This document shows positions 26,914 to 36,332 of a stretch of 64,000 nt of DNA, in pieces; within the stretch, counting starts at the first letter, position 1; the number at the start of each line of letters is the position of its first letter. The position numbers and the translations under genes were made by a program. The DNA comes from an uncultured Sphingobium sp. GTDB taxonomy: Bacteria; Pseudomonadota; Alphaproteobacteria; Sphingomonadales; Sphingomonadaceae. The notes under the pieces were generated by a model. It was not told the DNA's origin, did no database searches, and worked only from the letters and a program-made list of their open reading frames with translations. The stretch covers positions 240,019-304,018 of the forward strand of contig CAMPHJ010000001.1 of the NCBI GenBank assembly GCA_946885845.1, in the 5' to 3' direction.

Positions 26914-27171
26914 TCACATGCCCAGAAGGGGGTCCAACTGACCCCGCCGGTCCAGCGCGGCCATATCATCGCTGCCGCCGATATGGCGTCCGTCGATGAA
27001 AATCTGTGGCACCGTGGTTCCACCATTGGCGCGTTCCAGCATCTCCGTGCGCCGTGGTCCGCCCATGGTGATGTCATATTCCTCAAAGCCGACGCCCTTG
27101 CCCTGCAGCAACGCCTTGGCCCGCGCGCAATAGCCGCACCACGCCTTGGTATAGATTTCCACTTTCGCCAT
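26914..27171 (-). CDS. grxC: glutaredoxin 3
   Basis: An 85-residue dithiol glutaredoxin with the active site CGYC (Cys12, Cys15), the cis-proline region TTVPQIFID and the glutathione-binding GGSDDM. It reduces disulfides and mixed glutathione disulfides in the cytoplasm. Of two in-frame ATGs, the one at 27171 is preferred because AAGGAG lies eleven bases upstream, whereas it is only two bases from the ATG at 27180. It belongs to the comF operon, whose stop region overlaps its leader. Confidence 0.95.
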   Translation of the reverse strand: MAKVEIYTKAWCGYCARAKALLQGKGVGFEEYDITMGGPRRTEMLERANGGTTVPQIFIDGRHIGGSDDMAALDRRGQLDPLLGM

Positions 27172-27220
27172 CGGCTTCATAACTCCTTGCCCAGTGAAAT
27201 TGTGGTTGAGCGCGCCTTTG

Positions 27221-27970
27221 TCAATCAGCCGCATCTTCCCTGCCCGGCAAGGCGCGCGTCCAGCATAGCAGGTGAACGCTGGACGCTCCTCCTCGTTTCA
27301 ACGCGCGTGAACAGGCGGCGGCGGTCGCGCCGCTGGTATGCACATCGTCGATCAATATGACAGTCCGGCCCCTGAACCTGTGCCCCTTTGCCAGCCCGAA
27401 AGCGCCACGCACCGCCTTTGCCCGCCGCCGGGGATCAGCGCCGCGCAGCGGCTGCGTCGCGCGGACGCGCATCAGGCCGTGCTTGTCGACGTCCAGGCCC
27501 GTCAGCCGCCCCAGATGATCGGCGATCAGGGCAGACTGGTTGAAGCCTCGCCACCATAATCGCCAGCGGTGCAGCGGCACCGGGACGATCAGCGGTGGTG
27601 GATCGCTGACACGGACATGCCGCGCCATATGCCGCGCGATCAGACGGGCCAGCCCGACGCGCCGCCCATATTTCAGCCGCAGCGCCACTTTGCGCGCAAC
27701 TTCGTCATAGGCCAGAACCGCTCGGGCGCTGTCGAAGGGCGGCGGGTCGGCAAGACATGAACCGCACGTGCCACCCGACCCCATGTCATGGTCGAACGGC
27801 AGGCCGCAGCGGGCACAGCAGGGCTCGCCCAGAAATCGCATCCCGTTCCAGCAATTAAGGCAAAAAGCGTCGTCGGCATCGACAATCACTCCACAGCCCG
27901 GACAACGGGGCGGCAGGGCATAGTCGACGACGGGCCGCGATACATGTTTGAGAAAGGTCAGGACCGGCAT
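27221..27970 (-). CDS. comF: ComF family protein (phosphoribosyltransferase-like)
   Basis: A 249-residue protein. The N-terminus has a four-cysteine double zinc-finger region (CPGCG, CLNC, CCARCG, CGSC; residues 20-75). The C-terminal half is a type I phosphoribosyltransferase fold with the PRPP-binding strand VILIDDVHTSGAT and the VPVPLHRWRLWWRGFNQS motif of ComF/GntX proteins. The family takes part in natural DNA uptake in competent bacteria and possibly in single-stranded DNA handling elsewhere. It is the first gene of the comF-grxC-nitrilase-DUF1178 run and is divergent from the methyltransferase gene. Confidence 0.93.
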   Translation of the reverse strand: MPVLTFLKHVSRPVVDYALPPRCPGCGVIVDADDAFCLNCWNGMRFLGEPCCARCGLPFDHDMGSGGTCGSCLADPPPFDSARAVLAYDEVARKVALRLKYGRRVGLARLIARHMARHVRVSDPPPLIVPVPLHRWRLWWRGFNQSALIADHLGRLTGLDVDKHGLMRVRATQPLRGADPRRRAKAVRGAFGLAKGHRFRGRTVILIDDVHTSGATAAACSRALKRGGASSVHLLCWTRALPGREDAAD

Positions 27971-28014
27971 GATCGCCCTTGTTCCCGCTCAGCCTGCGAT
28001 GCACAAGGCCCGCC

Positions 28015-28863
28015 ATGACACAGCCCGACATATTCGACCGCGGATTGAGAGCCAGGCGCCGGGACCGGATGATGGACGGCTTTGCCGATCATGATTTCCT
28101 CTATCGGGCGATGCTGGACGAGCTGCTGGACCGGCTGGCCGACGTGAAGCGCGACCTTCCCGAAGCGCTGCTGATCGGCTGCCCCGACGGCAGCGGTCGG
28201 GCCGCGCTGGAAGCCATGGGCAAGCGCGTCATCTGCGCGGACCCCGGCTTCGTCGCCGCCCGGCAGCAGGGCGGCGTGCAGGCGGATGAAGACGCCCTGC
28301 CCTTTGCCGACGACAGTTTCGACCTGGTGATCGCCTGCGGGACGCTGGACAGCGTGAATGACCTTCCCGGTGCGCTGATCCTCATGCGCCGCATCCTGCG
28401 TCCTGACGGACTGATGCTGGCCGCCTTCACCGGCGCAGGCACATTGCCCCGCCTGCGCGCCGCACTGATGGCGGCCGAAGGCGACCGCCCCGCCCAGCAC
28501 ATCCATCCGCAGGTCGATGTGCGCGCCGCCGGCGACCTTTTGAGCCGCGCCGGTTTCGCCATGCCAGTCGCGGATGGGGAGACGCTGACCGTGCGCTATG
28601 GCGACATCTTGCGCCTGATGCACGACCTGCGTGGAATGGGGGCGGCCAATGTCCTGACATCGCGGCCCCCTGCGTTGCGAGGCGACATATTGATCGGCGC
28701 GGCTGAACAGTTCGCCGCCGCCGCCGACAATGATGGACGCACCCCAGAACAGATGGCGATATTATATCTGAGCGGCTGGAAACCACATCCAAGCCAGGCC
28801 CAACCCGCCCGTCGTGGCAGTGCGACCGTGTCGCTGGCAGAGGCGCTCAAATCGAAAGAGTGA
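28015..28863 (+). CDS. SAM-dependent methyltransferase, BioC/NDUFAF5-like
   Basis: A 282-residue class I methyltransferase. It opens with DIFDRGLRARRRDRM, a feature of the BioC/NDUFAF5 group. A divergent motif I region (LLIGCPDGSG), an acidic strand end, LPFADDSFDLVIACGTLDSVNDLPGALI and FTGAGTLPRL follow. It is predicted to methylate malonyl-ACP, or to act like mitochondrial NDUFAF5, which hydroxylates an arginine of a complex I subunit; sequence alone does not decide. The position divergent from comF is common in this family of bacteria. The ATG at 28015 is favoured over upstream in-frame starts inside the divergent promoter. Confidence 0.82.
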   Translation: MTQPDIFDRGLRARRRDRMMDGFADHDFLYRAMLDELLDRLADVKRDLPEALLIGCPDGSGRAALEAMGKRVICADPGFVAARQQGGVQADEDALPFADDSFDLVIACGTLDSVNDLPGALILMRRILRPDGLMLAAFTGAGTLPRLRAALMAAEGDRPAQHIHPQVDVRAAGDLLSRAGFAMPVADGETLTVRYGDILRLMHDLRGMGAANVLTSRPPALRGDILIGAAEQFAAAADNDGRTPEQMAILYLSGWKPHPSQAQPARRGSATVSLAEALKSKE

Positions 28864-28878
28864 CAGGGGGTGGCCCGG

Positions 28879-29868
28879 CTATTTCGCTTTCGGCTCTTTA
28901 TCAAACATTCCCAAGGCGCGAAGCCAATTGCCCAGCAATTCGGGCCATCGCTCCAAAGCTGGGTCCGACCCTCCCAGTCCCGTTCCATGTTCGCCCTTGG
29001 CAAACACGTGCAATTCCGCTGGAACTCCCTTTCGCCGTACCGCATCGTAGAAGGCCAAGCTTCCCCCTACATCCACCAGCGCGTCGGTTGTCGTATGATA
29101 AAGAAAGGTCGGCGGCATGTCGTTCGTCACGAACCGCAGCGGCATATATTTTTCATAGCTTTTCGCGACGCAATCCTGGCGGGCGAAAGTGCAATATTGC
29201 GACTGGCCCTTGGCATCCAGAACGGTAGCTTCCAACCATGGGTAGGCCAGCACCAGGAAATCGGGGCGACTGCTCACACGCTGCACCGGGTCCCGGTCTG
29301 CCGCCGCCCCCTTGTCCGCTTGGGCCGCGGTCATGGCGGCCAGATGCCCGCCCGCTGAAAAGCCCATCATGCCTATGCGGTCGGGATCAACTTTGAGCTG
29401 CGCCGCATTGGCGCGAACGAAGCGTACCGCTCTCTTCCCATCGGCCAGCGGGATCGGAAGGCGCGCAGCCTTGCCGACCCGATATTTCAGGACGAACGCA
29501 GTGACGCCGCGCGACGCAAACCATTCGGCGACCTGTCGCCCCTCCAAGGTTGCCGCCAAGGCCATATAGCCACCGCCGGGCGCGATGATAACGGCCGTTC
29601 CGTTATCATGTCCCGGATAGGGCCGGAATACCGTCAGCGTCGGCGTTTGGGAATCTTCATCACCGGACGCCCCTTCCGCACGACCGATCCACAGTCGATA
29701 GGTCGGCGCCTGAAGATATGACCGATAAGAAGGCGGCTGAAGATATGAACCGACCTGAACCTCGGTCGCATTCGTCATGGACCGTGCGGGTGGCTGAATA
29801 ACCTGAGCGGAAGCCAAGGACGTAGCACACATCGTTGGAAGCAGGATCGCACTTAGCCATCTGGTCAT
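28879..29868 (-). CDS. exported alpha/beta hydrolase (acetyl-xylan-esterase-like)
   Basis: A 329-residue secreted or periplasmic esterase. A signal peptide (MTRWLSAILLPTMCATSLASA) is followed by an alpha/beta hydrolase domain. The oxyanion-hole motif is GGGYMALA, the nucleophile elbow is GFSAGGHLAA, and the later Asp and His lie near DALVDVGGS and KGEHGTG. It resembles endo-1,4-beta-xylanase/acetylesterase B-like hydrolases annotated in polysaccharide degradation. The natural substrate is unknown. It is convergent with the methyltransferase gene and not in an obvious operon. Confidence 0.85.
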   Translation of the reverse strand: MTRWLSAILLPTMCATSLASAQVIQPPARSMTNATEVQVGSYLQPPSYRSYLQAPTYRLWIGRAEGASGDEDSQTPTLTVFRPYPGHDNGTAVIIAPGGGYMALAATLEGRQVAEWFASRGVTAFVLKYRVGKAARLPIPLADGKRAVRFVRANAAQLKVDPDRIGMMGFSAGGHLAAMTAAQADKGAAADRDPVQRVSSRPDFLVLAYPWLEATVLDAKGQSQYCTFARQDCVAKSYEKYMPLRFVTNDMPPTFLYHTTTDALVDVGGSLAFYDAVRRKGVPAELHVFAKGEHGTGLGGSDPALERWPELLGNWLRALGMFDKEPKAK

Positions 29869-29964
29869 ATATCTTCCGTCCATGGAAATGCGCTTATTTG
29901 ACCGTGCTTATCCGGGACGACGGGCATCGGGCAACCGACACTTCCGATCCGTCGCATCCACTGC

Positions 29965-29997
29965 TGAAAAAAATGGAAAGTCGGCTGTTCAGCCGAC
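29965..29997 (-). terminator. intrinsic terminator after the lipid kinase gene
   Basis: On the minus strand a 7-bp stem, GTCGGCT with AGCCGAC around a GAAC loop, is followed by TTTCCATTTTTTT. It lies 13 bases past the stop of the diacylglycerol-kinase-like gene, so it probably ends that transcript. Confidence 0.75.
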
Positions 29998-30009
29998 ACC
30001 TTGCAGCCT

Positions 30010-30978
30010 TCAGGCCGCCAGCCGCAGGAAAGGCACTGGCTGGGTCGAACGCAATATGATGGGCTTGCCTTCCGACGCCTGGAACAGTTCGCCGTCCAGG
30101 ATGACGCTGCTATGGTCGCCTTCGATACGGATGACGTCCCCCTGTTCCAGATGGATGCCCTGCATCTTTGCCTTGCCCACCCGGCGGGTGGCGCTGGCCC
30201 AGCCCAACCGCAGCAGGGAACCAAGATTCTGGTCCACGGCCATCAGCTTCATGTTGCCGCGCCGACTGTCGCCCGGCTGCACGCCCAGCAGCAGCCGTTC
30301 CAGCGTGGTCACGATCAGCACGGCGAACCGGCCGGCAAGCTGGCCGTCGCGGATCAGCGAGATGCGTACCGGACGGCTCGACTGCGGCAGAAATCGCGCC
30401 CTGATGCCAAAGATCAACGTGGCCAGCACCGCCAGCACCGTCAGGAAATGGCTAAGGCCATTGGACAGGCCCAGCGGATAGATGCGGTTGCGGCAATAGA
30501 GCATGTAATCGGCCAGGCCCGCGCCGCCCAGAAACATGCCCAGCACCGGTCGCGTGTCCGCGCCGCCGTCGGACAAGGCGATCAATTCGCGCGCCACGAC
30601 ATGGTCGTCCACGCCCGCCTTGGCGATCTGGACAATCCGTTCCAGCGCCTTGATAGGGTCGCCATGGATGCCCAGGTCAAGCGCGATCAAATTGGTCTTG
30701 CCATTGGGAAGCACCGCGATCGGCGGGACGCGGCCCTTGAAATGTTCACCCTGATATAATTCCGTCAACGCCGCCTGGACGGTGCCATCGCCGCCGTTGA
30801 CGACGATGACCACCGGATCGACGCGGGCGATGGTCTGCAACGCCCGGCCGATCTGGTCGACATGCTCCACTTCATAATGGAAAATGTCGGGATTGCTGGC
30901 GCAGTAACTGCGCACCCGCGGCAGGCTCTGCCGGTTGCCCGTGGATTTGGGATTGGACAGGAGCGCGACGCGGACCAT
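30010..30978 (-). CDS. diacylglycerol kinase-family lipid kinase
   Basis: A 322-residue member of the DAGK catalytic-domain family. SNPKSTGNR is at the N-terminus, the nucleotide-binding NGGDGT lies near residue 77, and LPNGKTNLIALDLG follows. In many members this region reads GTxNDFA; here it is GKTN, a variation. Two hydrophobic stretches in the middle (LTVLAVLATLIFGI) are unusual for soluble lipid kinases and suggest membrane contact. The likely substrate is a lipid such as diacylglycerol or a sphingoid base. The next gene upstream, DUF2141, is six bases away on the same strand. Confidence 0.8.
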   Translation of the reverse strand: MVRVALLSNPKSTGNRQSLPRVRSYCASNPDIFHYEVEHVDQIGRALQTIARVDPVVIVVNGGDGTVQAALTELYQGEHFKGRVPPIAVLPNGKTNLIALDLGIHGDPIKALERIVQIAKAGVDDHVVARELIALSDGGADTRPVLGMFLGGAGLADYMLYCRNRIYPLGLSNGLSHFLTVLAVLATLIFGIRARFLPQSSRPVRISLIRDGQLAGRFAVLIVTTLERLLLGVQPGDSRRGNMKLMAVDQNLGSLLRLGWASATRRVGKAKMQGIHLEQGDVIRIEGDHSSVILDGELFQASEGKPIILRSTQPVPFLRLAA

Positions 30979-30984
30979 AAATTA

Positions 30985-31476
30985 TCACATATATTGCAGG
31001 TTGATGGTGATGCGCGTCACACCTGGCCCGACCCGCACCGCAGCCTTTTCGACCGATGGCTTGCCCAGGTTGAAGATGCTGATCGACGGGTTGTTGGAAA
31101 ATCCGCCGCCGTCACGCGAAATGTCCGTTTTGCCATTACCGTTACGATCGTGACGCACGGCGATACCATATCGCCCCGCTTCCGGCACAGGCATGCAGAA
31201 ACGCATGGTCCCGTTGCTGGGTTGGACAACGGTATCGATACGGTTGAGCCAGGCGCCCTTGGCAAGCCAGGCATTTTTTGTGGCAGGGTAAGTTTGCACG
31301 CGCACCTTGCCCGTGGGGGCAGCGAAACCACGCACATCGACCAGCACGGCTGGCCCCTTGGCCGATCCGCCGCAACGGCCAAGATCGTTGCTGATTTCCT
31401 GCCCATGAGCCATTGCGGGGGTGATGGCTAACAACGCCACCGGTAACAGACCCACCGAAACTTTGAACATGACCAT
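30985..31476 (-). CDS. DUF2141 family exported protein
   Basis: A 163-residue protein with a signal peptide (MFKVSVGLLPVALLAITPAMA) and a beta-rich domain typical of DUF2141: VRVQTYP, YGIAVRHDRNGNGKTD and FNLGKPSVEKAAVRV. The DxNxNGKxD segment looks like a calcium-binding loop. It is predicted to be periplasmic or outer-membrane associated; the function is unknown. The start may be either of two ATGs (31476 or 31470), with GGAG four or ten bases upstream respectively. It is followed closely by the lipid kinase, a pairing that suggests a link with envelope lipids. Confidence 0.85.
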   Translation of the reverse strand: MVMFKVSVGLLPVALLAITPAMAHGQEISNDLGRCGGSAKGPAVLVDVRGFAAPTGKVRVQTYPATKNAWLAKGAWLNRIDTVVQPSNGTMRFCMPVPEAGRYGIAVRHDRNGNGKTDISRDGGGFSNNPSISIFNLGKPSVEKAAVRVGPGVTRITINLQYM

Positions 31477-31610
31477 CCGACTCCGTGAAGCTATAGCCGC
31501 CCATGACATCGGACGGCGAGCCCCTGTTCGCCCCGCAAACTTGTTTCCGTGGTTTCAGCTATGGGGGGGGTTTGCGGCCAAATCATGGTGATGGGACGAC
31601 CACATAGAGA

Positions 31611-32828
31611 ATGCTGACCGCCACTGACCGATATCTGGCCCGCCTGATTGCCTTGCCGATGCTCGGCACGCTGATAATCTCCGCGATGCTGCTCGTGCTC
31701 GACAAGATGCTCAGCCTGTTCGACTTCGTGGCGGCAGAAGGCGGGCCGGTGAGCGTCGTATGGCGCATGCTGGCCAACATGATGCCGGAATATCTGTCGC
31801 TGGGTATTCCGATCGGCCTGATGCTGGGCATCCTGCTCGCTTTCCGCAAATTGGCCTTGTCATCGGAACTGGACGTGATGCGTGGCGTGGGCCTGTCCTA
31901 CGGCCGCCTGCTGCGCGTGCCCTATATGTATGCGATCGCGCTGGCGCTGCTCAATTTCGGGATCGTCGGTTTTGTCCAGCCGCTGTCCCGTCATGCCTAT
32001 GAAGCGTTGCGTTTCGAACTGCGATCGGGCGCGTTGGGGGCATCGGTCAAGGTGGGAGAGTTCACCAGCCTGGGCAAGCGCATGACCCTGCGGATCGAAC
32101 GCAGCCTGGACGGCGGGCACAATTTGCAGGGCATCTTCGTGCGGGCCGCGGGCAAGGATGGCCAGACCGTGGCGGTGACAGCGGCGCAGGGCAGCTTCCT
32201 GGCTACCGACGATCCCGACACTATCATCTTTCGCCTGCGCGACGGGGTGTTGGTGAATGACGCGCCCAAATATCATTCGCCGCGCATCCTGTCCTTTTCC
32301 AGCCACGACCTGCCCATCGACCTGCCGCAGATCGAACGATTCCGCGGCCGTAATGTCGACCGGGAAAAAACCATCATCGAACTGGCGAAGCTCGGCCATG
32401 ACCCCACGCTCAAGCCCAAGCTGCGCAATGAAATCCGCGCCAACTTCCATTTCCGCATGGTAGAGGTCGCGATGATGCTGCTGCTACCGCTCGCCGCGCT
32501 GGCCTTTGCCATTCCACCGAAAAGGTCGACATCCGCCCTGGGGGTGTTCCTGTCGATCGTCTTCATCGTGACCTATCACAAGATCAACGAATATGGGCAG
32601 GGCGTGGGCGCGCTTGGCCGGATCGATCCGATCATCGCCCTATGGGTGCCGTTCCTGCTGACCGCATGCCTGATCCTGTGGATGTATCATGTCGTCGCAC
32701 ATCGTCCGGGCGGTCAGCCGATCGGCGCGCTGGAATATGCCTTTGCCCAGTTGGGCAAGCAGATCGGCAAGGTCCTGCGCCTGGGGCGGCGGCGCAAGCC
32801 AAACCTTGCGGCGGAAGGGATTACCTGA
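31611..32828 (+). CDS. lptF: LPS export ABC transporter permease LptF
   Basis: A 405-residue LptF/LptG permease. It has six membrane helices, three on each side of a large periplasmic beta-jellyroll domain (about residues 130-270). EYLSLGIPIGLMLGILLAF and ELDVMRGVGLSYGRLL are conserved family stretches. With LptG and the ATPase LptB (not in the window) it extracts lipopolysaccharide, or glycosphingolipid in sphingomonads, from the inner membrane toward LptC. It is followed four bases later by the second permease gene. Confidence 0.9.
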   Translation: MLTATDRYLARLIALPMLGTLIISAMLLVLDKMLSLFDFVAAEGGPVSVVWRMLANMMPEYLSLGIPIGLMLGILLAFRKLALSSELDVMRGVGLSYGRLLRVPYMYAIALALLNFGIVGFVQPLSRHAYEALRFELRSGALGASVKVGEFTSLGKRMTLRIERSLDGGHNLQGIFVRAAGKDGQTVAVTAAQGSFLATDDPDTIIFRLRDGVLVNDAPKYHSPRILSFSSHDLPIDLPQIERFRGRNVDREKTIIELAKLGHDPTLKPKLRNEIRANFHFRMVEVAMMLLLPLAALAFAIPPKRSTSALGVFLSIVFIVTYHKINEYGQGVGALGRIDPIIALWVPFLLTACLILWMYHVVAHRPGGQPIGALEYAFAQLGKQIGKVLRLGRRRKPNLAAEGIT

Positions 32829-32832
32829 CCTG

Positions 32833-33933
32833 ATGCAGTTCGACTTTTTCCCCTCTCGCCAGCTCAGCTGGTATATGGCGCGACTGTTCTTCACCCGTAC
32901 TTTCGCGGTGCTGGCGCTGCTCGTCGTCGTACTGCAAACGCTGGATCTGCTGGGCGAATCCAACGACGTTCTGGCCTATGCAGGCAATGGCGACGCGCAG
33001 CTGTGGCATTATGTCGGGTTGCGCGCGCCGCAGATCATCGCGCGGTTCCTGCCCTTTTCGGTCCTGCTCGGCACGCTCATCATGCTCGCCAGCCTCAACC
33101 AGAATAGCGAAGTCATATCGATGAAGGCGGCGGGGCTTTCCGCTCACCAGATACTTGCGCCGCTGGTCGCATCTGCGCTGGTCGTCGCGCTGATCAGCTT
33201 TGCCTTCAACGAACGCATCGTGGCGCGGTCGACCGCACGCCTGAGCGCCTGGCAGGCGGTGGATTACGGCCCGCTGCCACGCGACAGCGGGATCAAGACG
33301 AACCCGTGGGTGCGCGACGGCAATAATCTGGTAAGCGCCGCCATCGTGGCCGGGCGAGGCACGGCGGTGCAGTTGCGCAAGGTGGAAATCTTCAACCGGG
33401 TGAACAACAGCCTTGTCACCATCGTCCAGGCGCCCAAGGGCCATTATGACGCTGCGACCAAAAGCTGGGTGCTGGAGGATGCCCGCCAGTTCGACGTAGC
33501 GCGCGGCACGGAACGACAGGTCGGCACAGTCCGCTTCGGACGGGACATCCGGCCCGAACAATTCACCCTGGCCAAGGTCGATCCCGACGCCATGACCTTT
33601 GGCGAACTGCGCGCCGCCATCACCGATTTGCGCGACGCGGGCCGACCCACCGCTGAACTGGAAGGCAGCCTGTGGCACAAGGTGTCGGGGCCTTTGTCCG
33701 CGCTGCTGATGCCTATATTGGGATCGGTCGCGGCCTTCGGGATCGCGCGCTCAGGCCAGTTGTTCCTTCGCGCCGTGCTGGGCATGGCGCTGGGCTTTGC
33801 CTATTTCGTAGCTGACAATTTCTCGCTCGCGATGGGCAATCTGGGCGCTTACCCGCCCTTCCTGGCGGCGTGGGCGCCGTTCTTCCTGTTCCTGCTGGTC
33901 GGCGAAACCGTCCTGTTCCGCACGGAAGAATAA
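32833..33933 (+). CDS. lptG: LPS export ABC transporter permease LptG
   Basis: A 366-residue permease of the same fold as its neighbour. It begins MQFDFFPSRQLSWYMARLFF, and the cytoplasmic coupling region SEVISMKAAGLSAHQIL is typical of LptG. The C-terminal three helices end near the stop. The ATG at 32833 follows the LptF stop directly. The shared transcript with lptF and the normal domain lengths support a working pair. Sphingomonads often lack classical LPS, so the transported glycolipid may be a glycosphingolipid (established for the group, not shown here). Confidence 0.9.
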   Translation: MQFDFFPSRQLSWYMARLFFTRTFAVLALLVVVLQTLDLLGESNDVLAYAGNGDAQLWHYVGLRAPQIIARFLPFSVLLGTLIMLASLNQNSEVISMKAAGLSAHQILAPLVASALVVALISFAFNERIVARSTARLSAWQAVDYGPLPRDSGIKTNPWVRDGNNLVSAAIVAGRGTAVQLRKVEIFNRVNNSLVTIVQAPKGHYDAATKSWVLEDARQFDVARGTERQVGTVRFGRDIRPEQFTLAKVDPDAMTFGELRAAITDLRDAGRPTAELEGSLWHKVSGPLSALLMPILGSVAAFGIARSGQLFLRAVLGMALGFAYFVADNFSLAMGNLGAYPPFLAAWAPFFLFLLVGETVLFRTEE

Positions 33934-33945
33934 GCGCAGCCCGGC

Positions 33946-35013
33946 CTACCGCTTAACCATCGTGCTCCGGGCGATCTTGCCCACCAGCGGCCACATTCCC
34001 GCATAGTTGCCGCGCCGATAGGGCGATTGGCCGTCCAGCGTCGCCATCAGCCGCGCATGGGCCTTCCCAAGCGCATGATAGGGAACGCTGGGCAGCAGAT
34101 GATGCAGCGCATGATAGCGCAGGCCGACCGGCGCCCAGATGGCGGCCAGTGGCGATGGCGGCGGCACGTTCACCGAATCCAGATATTGCGCCGTCACCGT
34201 CATGGCTGCCCCGTCATTTTCCCAGAGATGCGCGACCAGGGTGCGCAGCTGGTTGATGACGGTCATGCTGGAATGCACAGCCATGTAGACGAGCAACGGC
34301 TTCCACCCCACAAACAGCGGGCTGGTCGCCAGCATCAGAGCGAACAGGCTCACGCCTGCCTCCTGCCAGAACCATTGGCGGCGGAATGCACCTTCCGGCG
34401 CGCGGCGGCGATAGGCAGGGTTGATCGACAGAGCCGAATAACGTTCTCGCACGATACGACGCAATGGCGGCACCATCATGCTGATCGGTGTCAGCACGGC
34501 AAAGCGCAGGATCAGCCCCACGGGCGCAAGCGACGCCACAATGATGAACAGCGGCAATGACCATGGCTTCATCAGCGCCAGCGGCAGATATTCCGGGTCG
34601 TCCGCCGTGCCATATCGCGTGCGCGCATGATGCTGGGTATGCACCCCTTCATACATGAAGGACGGGATCATCAGCGGAATGCCCACGATCAGGTTCCAGA
34701 CCAGCCGGAAACCGGGCAAGGCGCCATTGCGGATATGGGTGAGTTCGTGAACGAAGCTGGCCGCGCGATATAATGCCAGCATCGCAACCAGGCCGCTTGC
34801 CAGCGCCAGCGCGGCGCTTTCAGCCAATATGGCGGTCGCCAATGCCGCATAGCCGACCAGCGCCGACGCCAGCATGTCCGGCCAATAAATCGCCGGGTCC
34901 GCTTTCGAATATTCACGCGTCAGCTCAGCGGCGGCGCGTAGCATCGTCGCATCGTCGGGAATCACTTTGCGATTGTCCGAAGCGCTCGCAATGATGGGAT
35001 CATGCACAGTCAT
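33946..35013 (-). CDS. membrane fatty-acid desaturase/hydroxylase
   Basis: A 355-residue di-iron membrane enzyme with three histidine boxes, HELTH, HTQHH and HALHH, in normal spacing between hydrophobic segments. This is the fatty-acid desaturase superfamily. Some sphingomonad members act on carotenoids or sphingolipid chains, so the chain type is not assigned. AGGAG lies seven bases before the ATG at 35013; the frame extends upstream to 35196 without support. It is convergent with lptG, with twelve bases between the stops. Confidence 0.87.
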   Translation of the reverse strand: MTVHDPIIASASDNRKVIPDDATMLRAAAELTREYSKADPAIYWPDMLASALVGYAALATAILAESAALALASGLVAMLALYRAASFVHELTHIRNGALPGFRLVWNLIVGIPLMIPSFMYEGVHTQHHARTRYGTADDPEYLPLALMKPWSLPLFIIVASLAPVGLILRFAVLTPISMMVPPLRRIVRERYSALSINPAYRRRAPEGAFRRQWFWQEAGVSLFALMLATSPLFVGWKPLLVYMAVHSSMTVINQLRTLVAHLWENDGAAMTVTAQYLDSVNVPPPSPLAAIWAPVGLRYHALHHLLPSVPYHALGKAHARLMATLDGQSPYRRGNYAGMWPLVGKIARSTMVKR

Positions 35014-35143
35014 GTCCGCGCTCCTATAAACCAATTGCGCTGACATCGTGGCAGCAAAATGACGCTTTCGCCTTTGTGACAGCCCGATTGACAATCGCGA
35101 CTCAAGCGGCGAACTGCTTCCATCTCTTAGCGAAAGCTCCACC

Positions 35144-36301
35144 GTGGCCCATTCCGATCTGGTGATTACCCCTGTCGCGTCCAAGAAGGATCGCAAGGCT
35201 TTTGTCGATCTGCCCTGGCATATCTACGCGGACGATCCCCATTGGGTGCCGCCGTTGAAGAATGAAGTGCGGGCGCTGATCACGCCGGGCAAGAACCCGT
35301 TTTTCAGCCATGCGGAGGCGCAATATTTCCTCGCCCGCCGCAATGGGCAGGTGGTGGGTCGCGTGTCCGCGCATATCGACCATATCGCGCTCAGCCAGCC
35401 AGCCGAACAGGGCATGGGTCCGGGTACGGGCAATTTCGGCCTGTTCGAAGCGGAAGACGCGGAAACGGGCGCGGCCCTGATTGCAGCAGCGGAAAACTGG
35501 TTGCGGTCCAAGGGCATGTCCCGCGTTCTTGGCCCCATATCCTTGTCGATCTGGGAAGAGCCGGGCTTGCTGATCGACGGGTTCGACCACCCGCCCACGG
35601 TGATGATGGGTCATGCAAAGCCCAGCTACCAGCCAATGATCGAAGGCGCGGGCTATCGGGCGGTCAAGCAGCTTAAGACCTATGATCTGGGCATCACCAC
35701 GCCCTTTCCTCCGTTGATCCAACGCATCATCGCCTCTGGTGAAAAGAGCGATCGCATCCGCATCCGCAAGGTGGACAAAAGCAGGTTCGATGCCGAGGCA
35801 GCGATCATCCTTGGCATTTTGAACGATGCATGGGGCCGCAACTGGGGTTTTGTGCCGATCACGGACGAAGAAGTCGCGCATTTCGGCAAGCAGCTAAAGC
35901 CCATCGTCTTTGAAGACCTGATCATGATTGCCGAACTGGACGGCGAACCTGTCGCCTTCATGATGACATTGCCGGACCTTAATGAAGCGACCGCGCCTCT
36001 CAACGGGTCACTGTTTCCCTTTGGCTGGGCCAAGCTGCTCTGGTGGCTTCGCAAGCCCAAGGTGCGCACCATGCGCGTGCCGTTGATGGGCGTGGTCCAG
36101 CGGCTTCAGGCGTCCCGCCTCGCCAGTCAGCTGGCTTTCATGATGATCGAGCATATCCGAATTGCCGCGATCACTCGCTATGGCGCGACCCGGAGCGAGA
36201 TCGGCTGGGTGCTGGACGACAATCAGGGCATGAACGCCATCGCCGACGCCATCGGCAGCAAGGTGAACAAGGTTTACCAGATCTACGAAAAGGACCTCTG
36301 A
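35144..36301 (+). CDS. GNAT-like N-acetyltransferase-domain protein
   Basis: A 385-residue cytoplasmic protein. The N-terminal part (HWVPPLKNEVRALI, then AQYFLARRNGQVVGRVSA) and the C-terminal SEIGWVLDDNQGMNAIADAIG segment match a conserved family annotated as N-acetyltransferase in proteobacteria. WVLDDN followed by an alpha-helical stretch resembles the acyl-CoA end of GNAT domains. The GTG at 35144 is the only reasonable start. Position between the desaturase and a lipid kinase could hint at lipid acylation, but that is inference. Confidence 0.72.
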   Translation: MAHSDLVITPVASKKDRKAFVDLPWHIYADDPHWVPPLKNEVRALITPGKNPFFSHAEAQYFLARRNGQVVGRVSAHIDHIALSQPAEQGMGPGTGNFGLFEAEDAETGAALIAAAENWLRSKGMSRVLGPISLSIWEEPGLLIDGFDHPPTVMMGHAKPSYQPMIEGAGYRAVKQLKTYDLGITTPFPPLIQRIIASGEKSDRIRIRKVDKSRFDAEAAIILGILNDAWGRNWGFVPITDEEVAHFGKQLKPIVFEDLIMIAELDGEPVAFMMTLPDLNEATAPLNGSLFPFGWAKLLWWLRKPKVRTMRVPLMGVVQRLQASRLASQLAFMMIEHIRIAAITRYGATRSEIGWVLDDNQGMNAIADAIGSKVNKVYQIYEKDL

Positions 36302-36332
36302 CGCCGCCCGCCACCGGCGATAAGGCACTGTG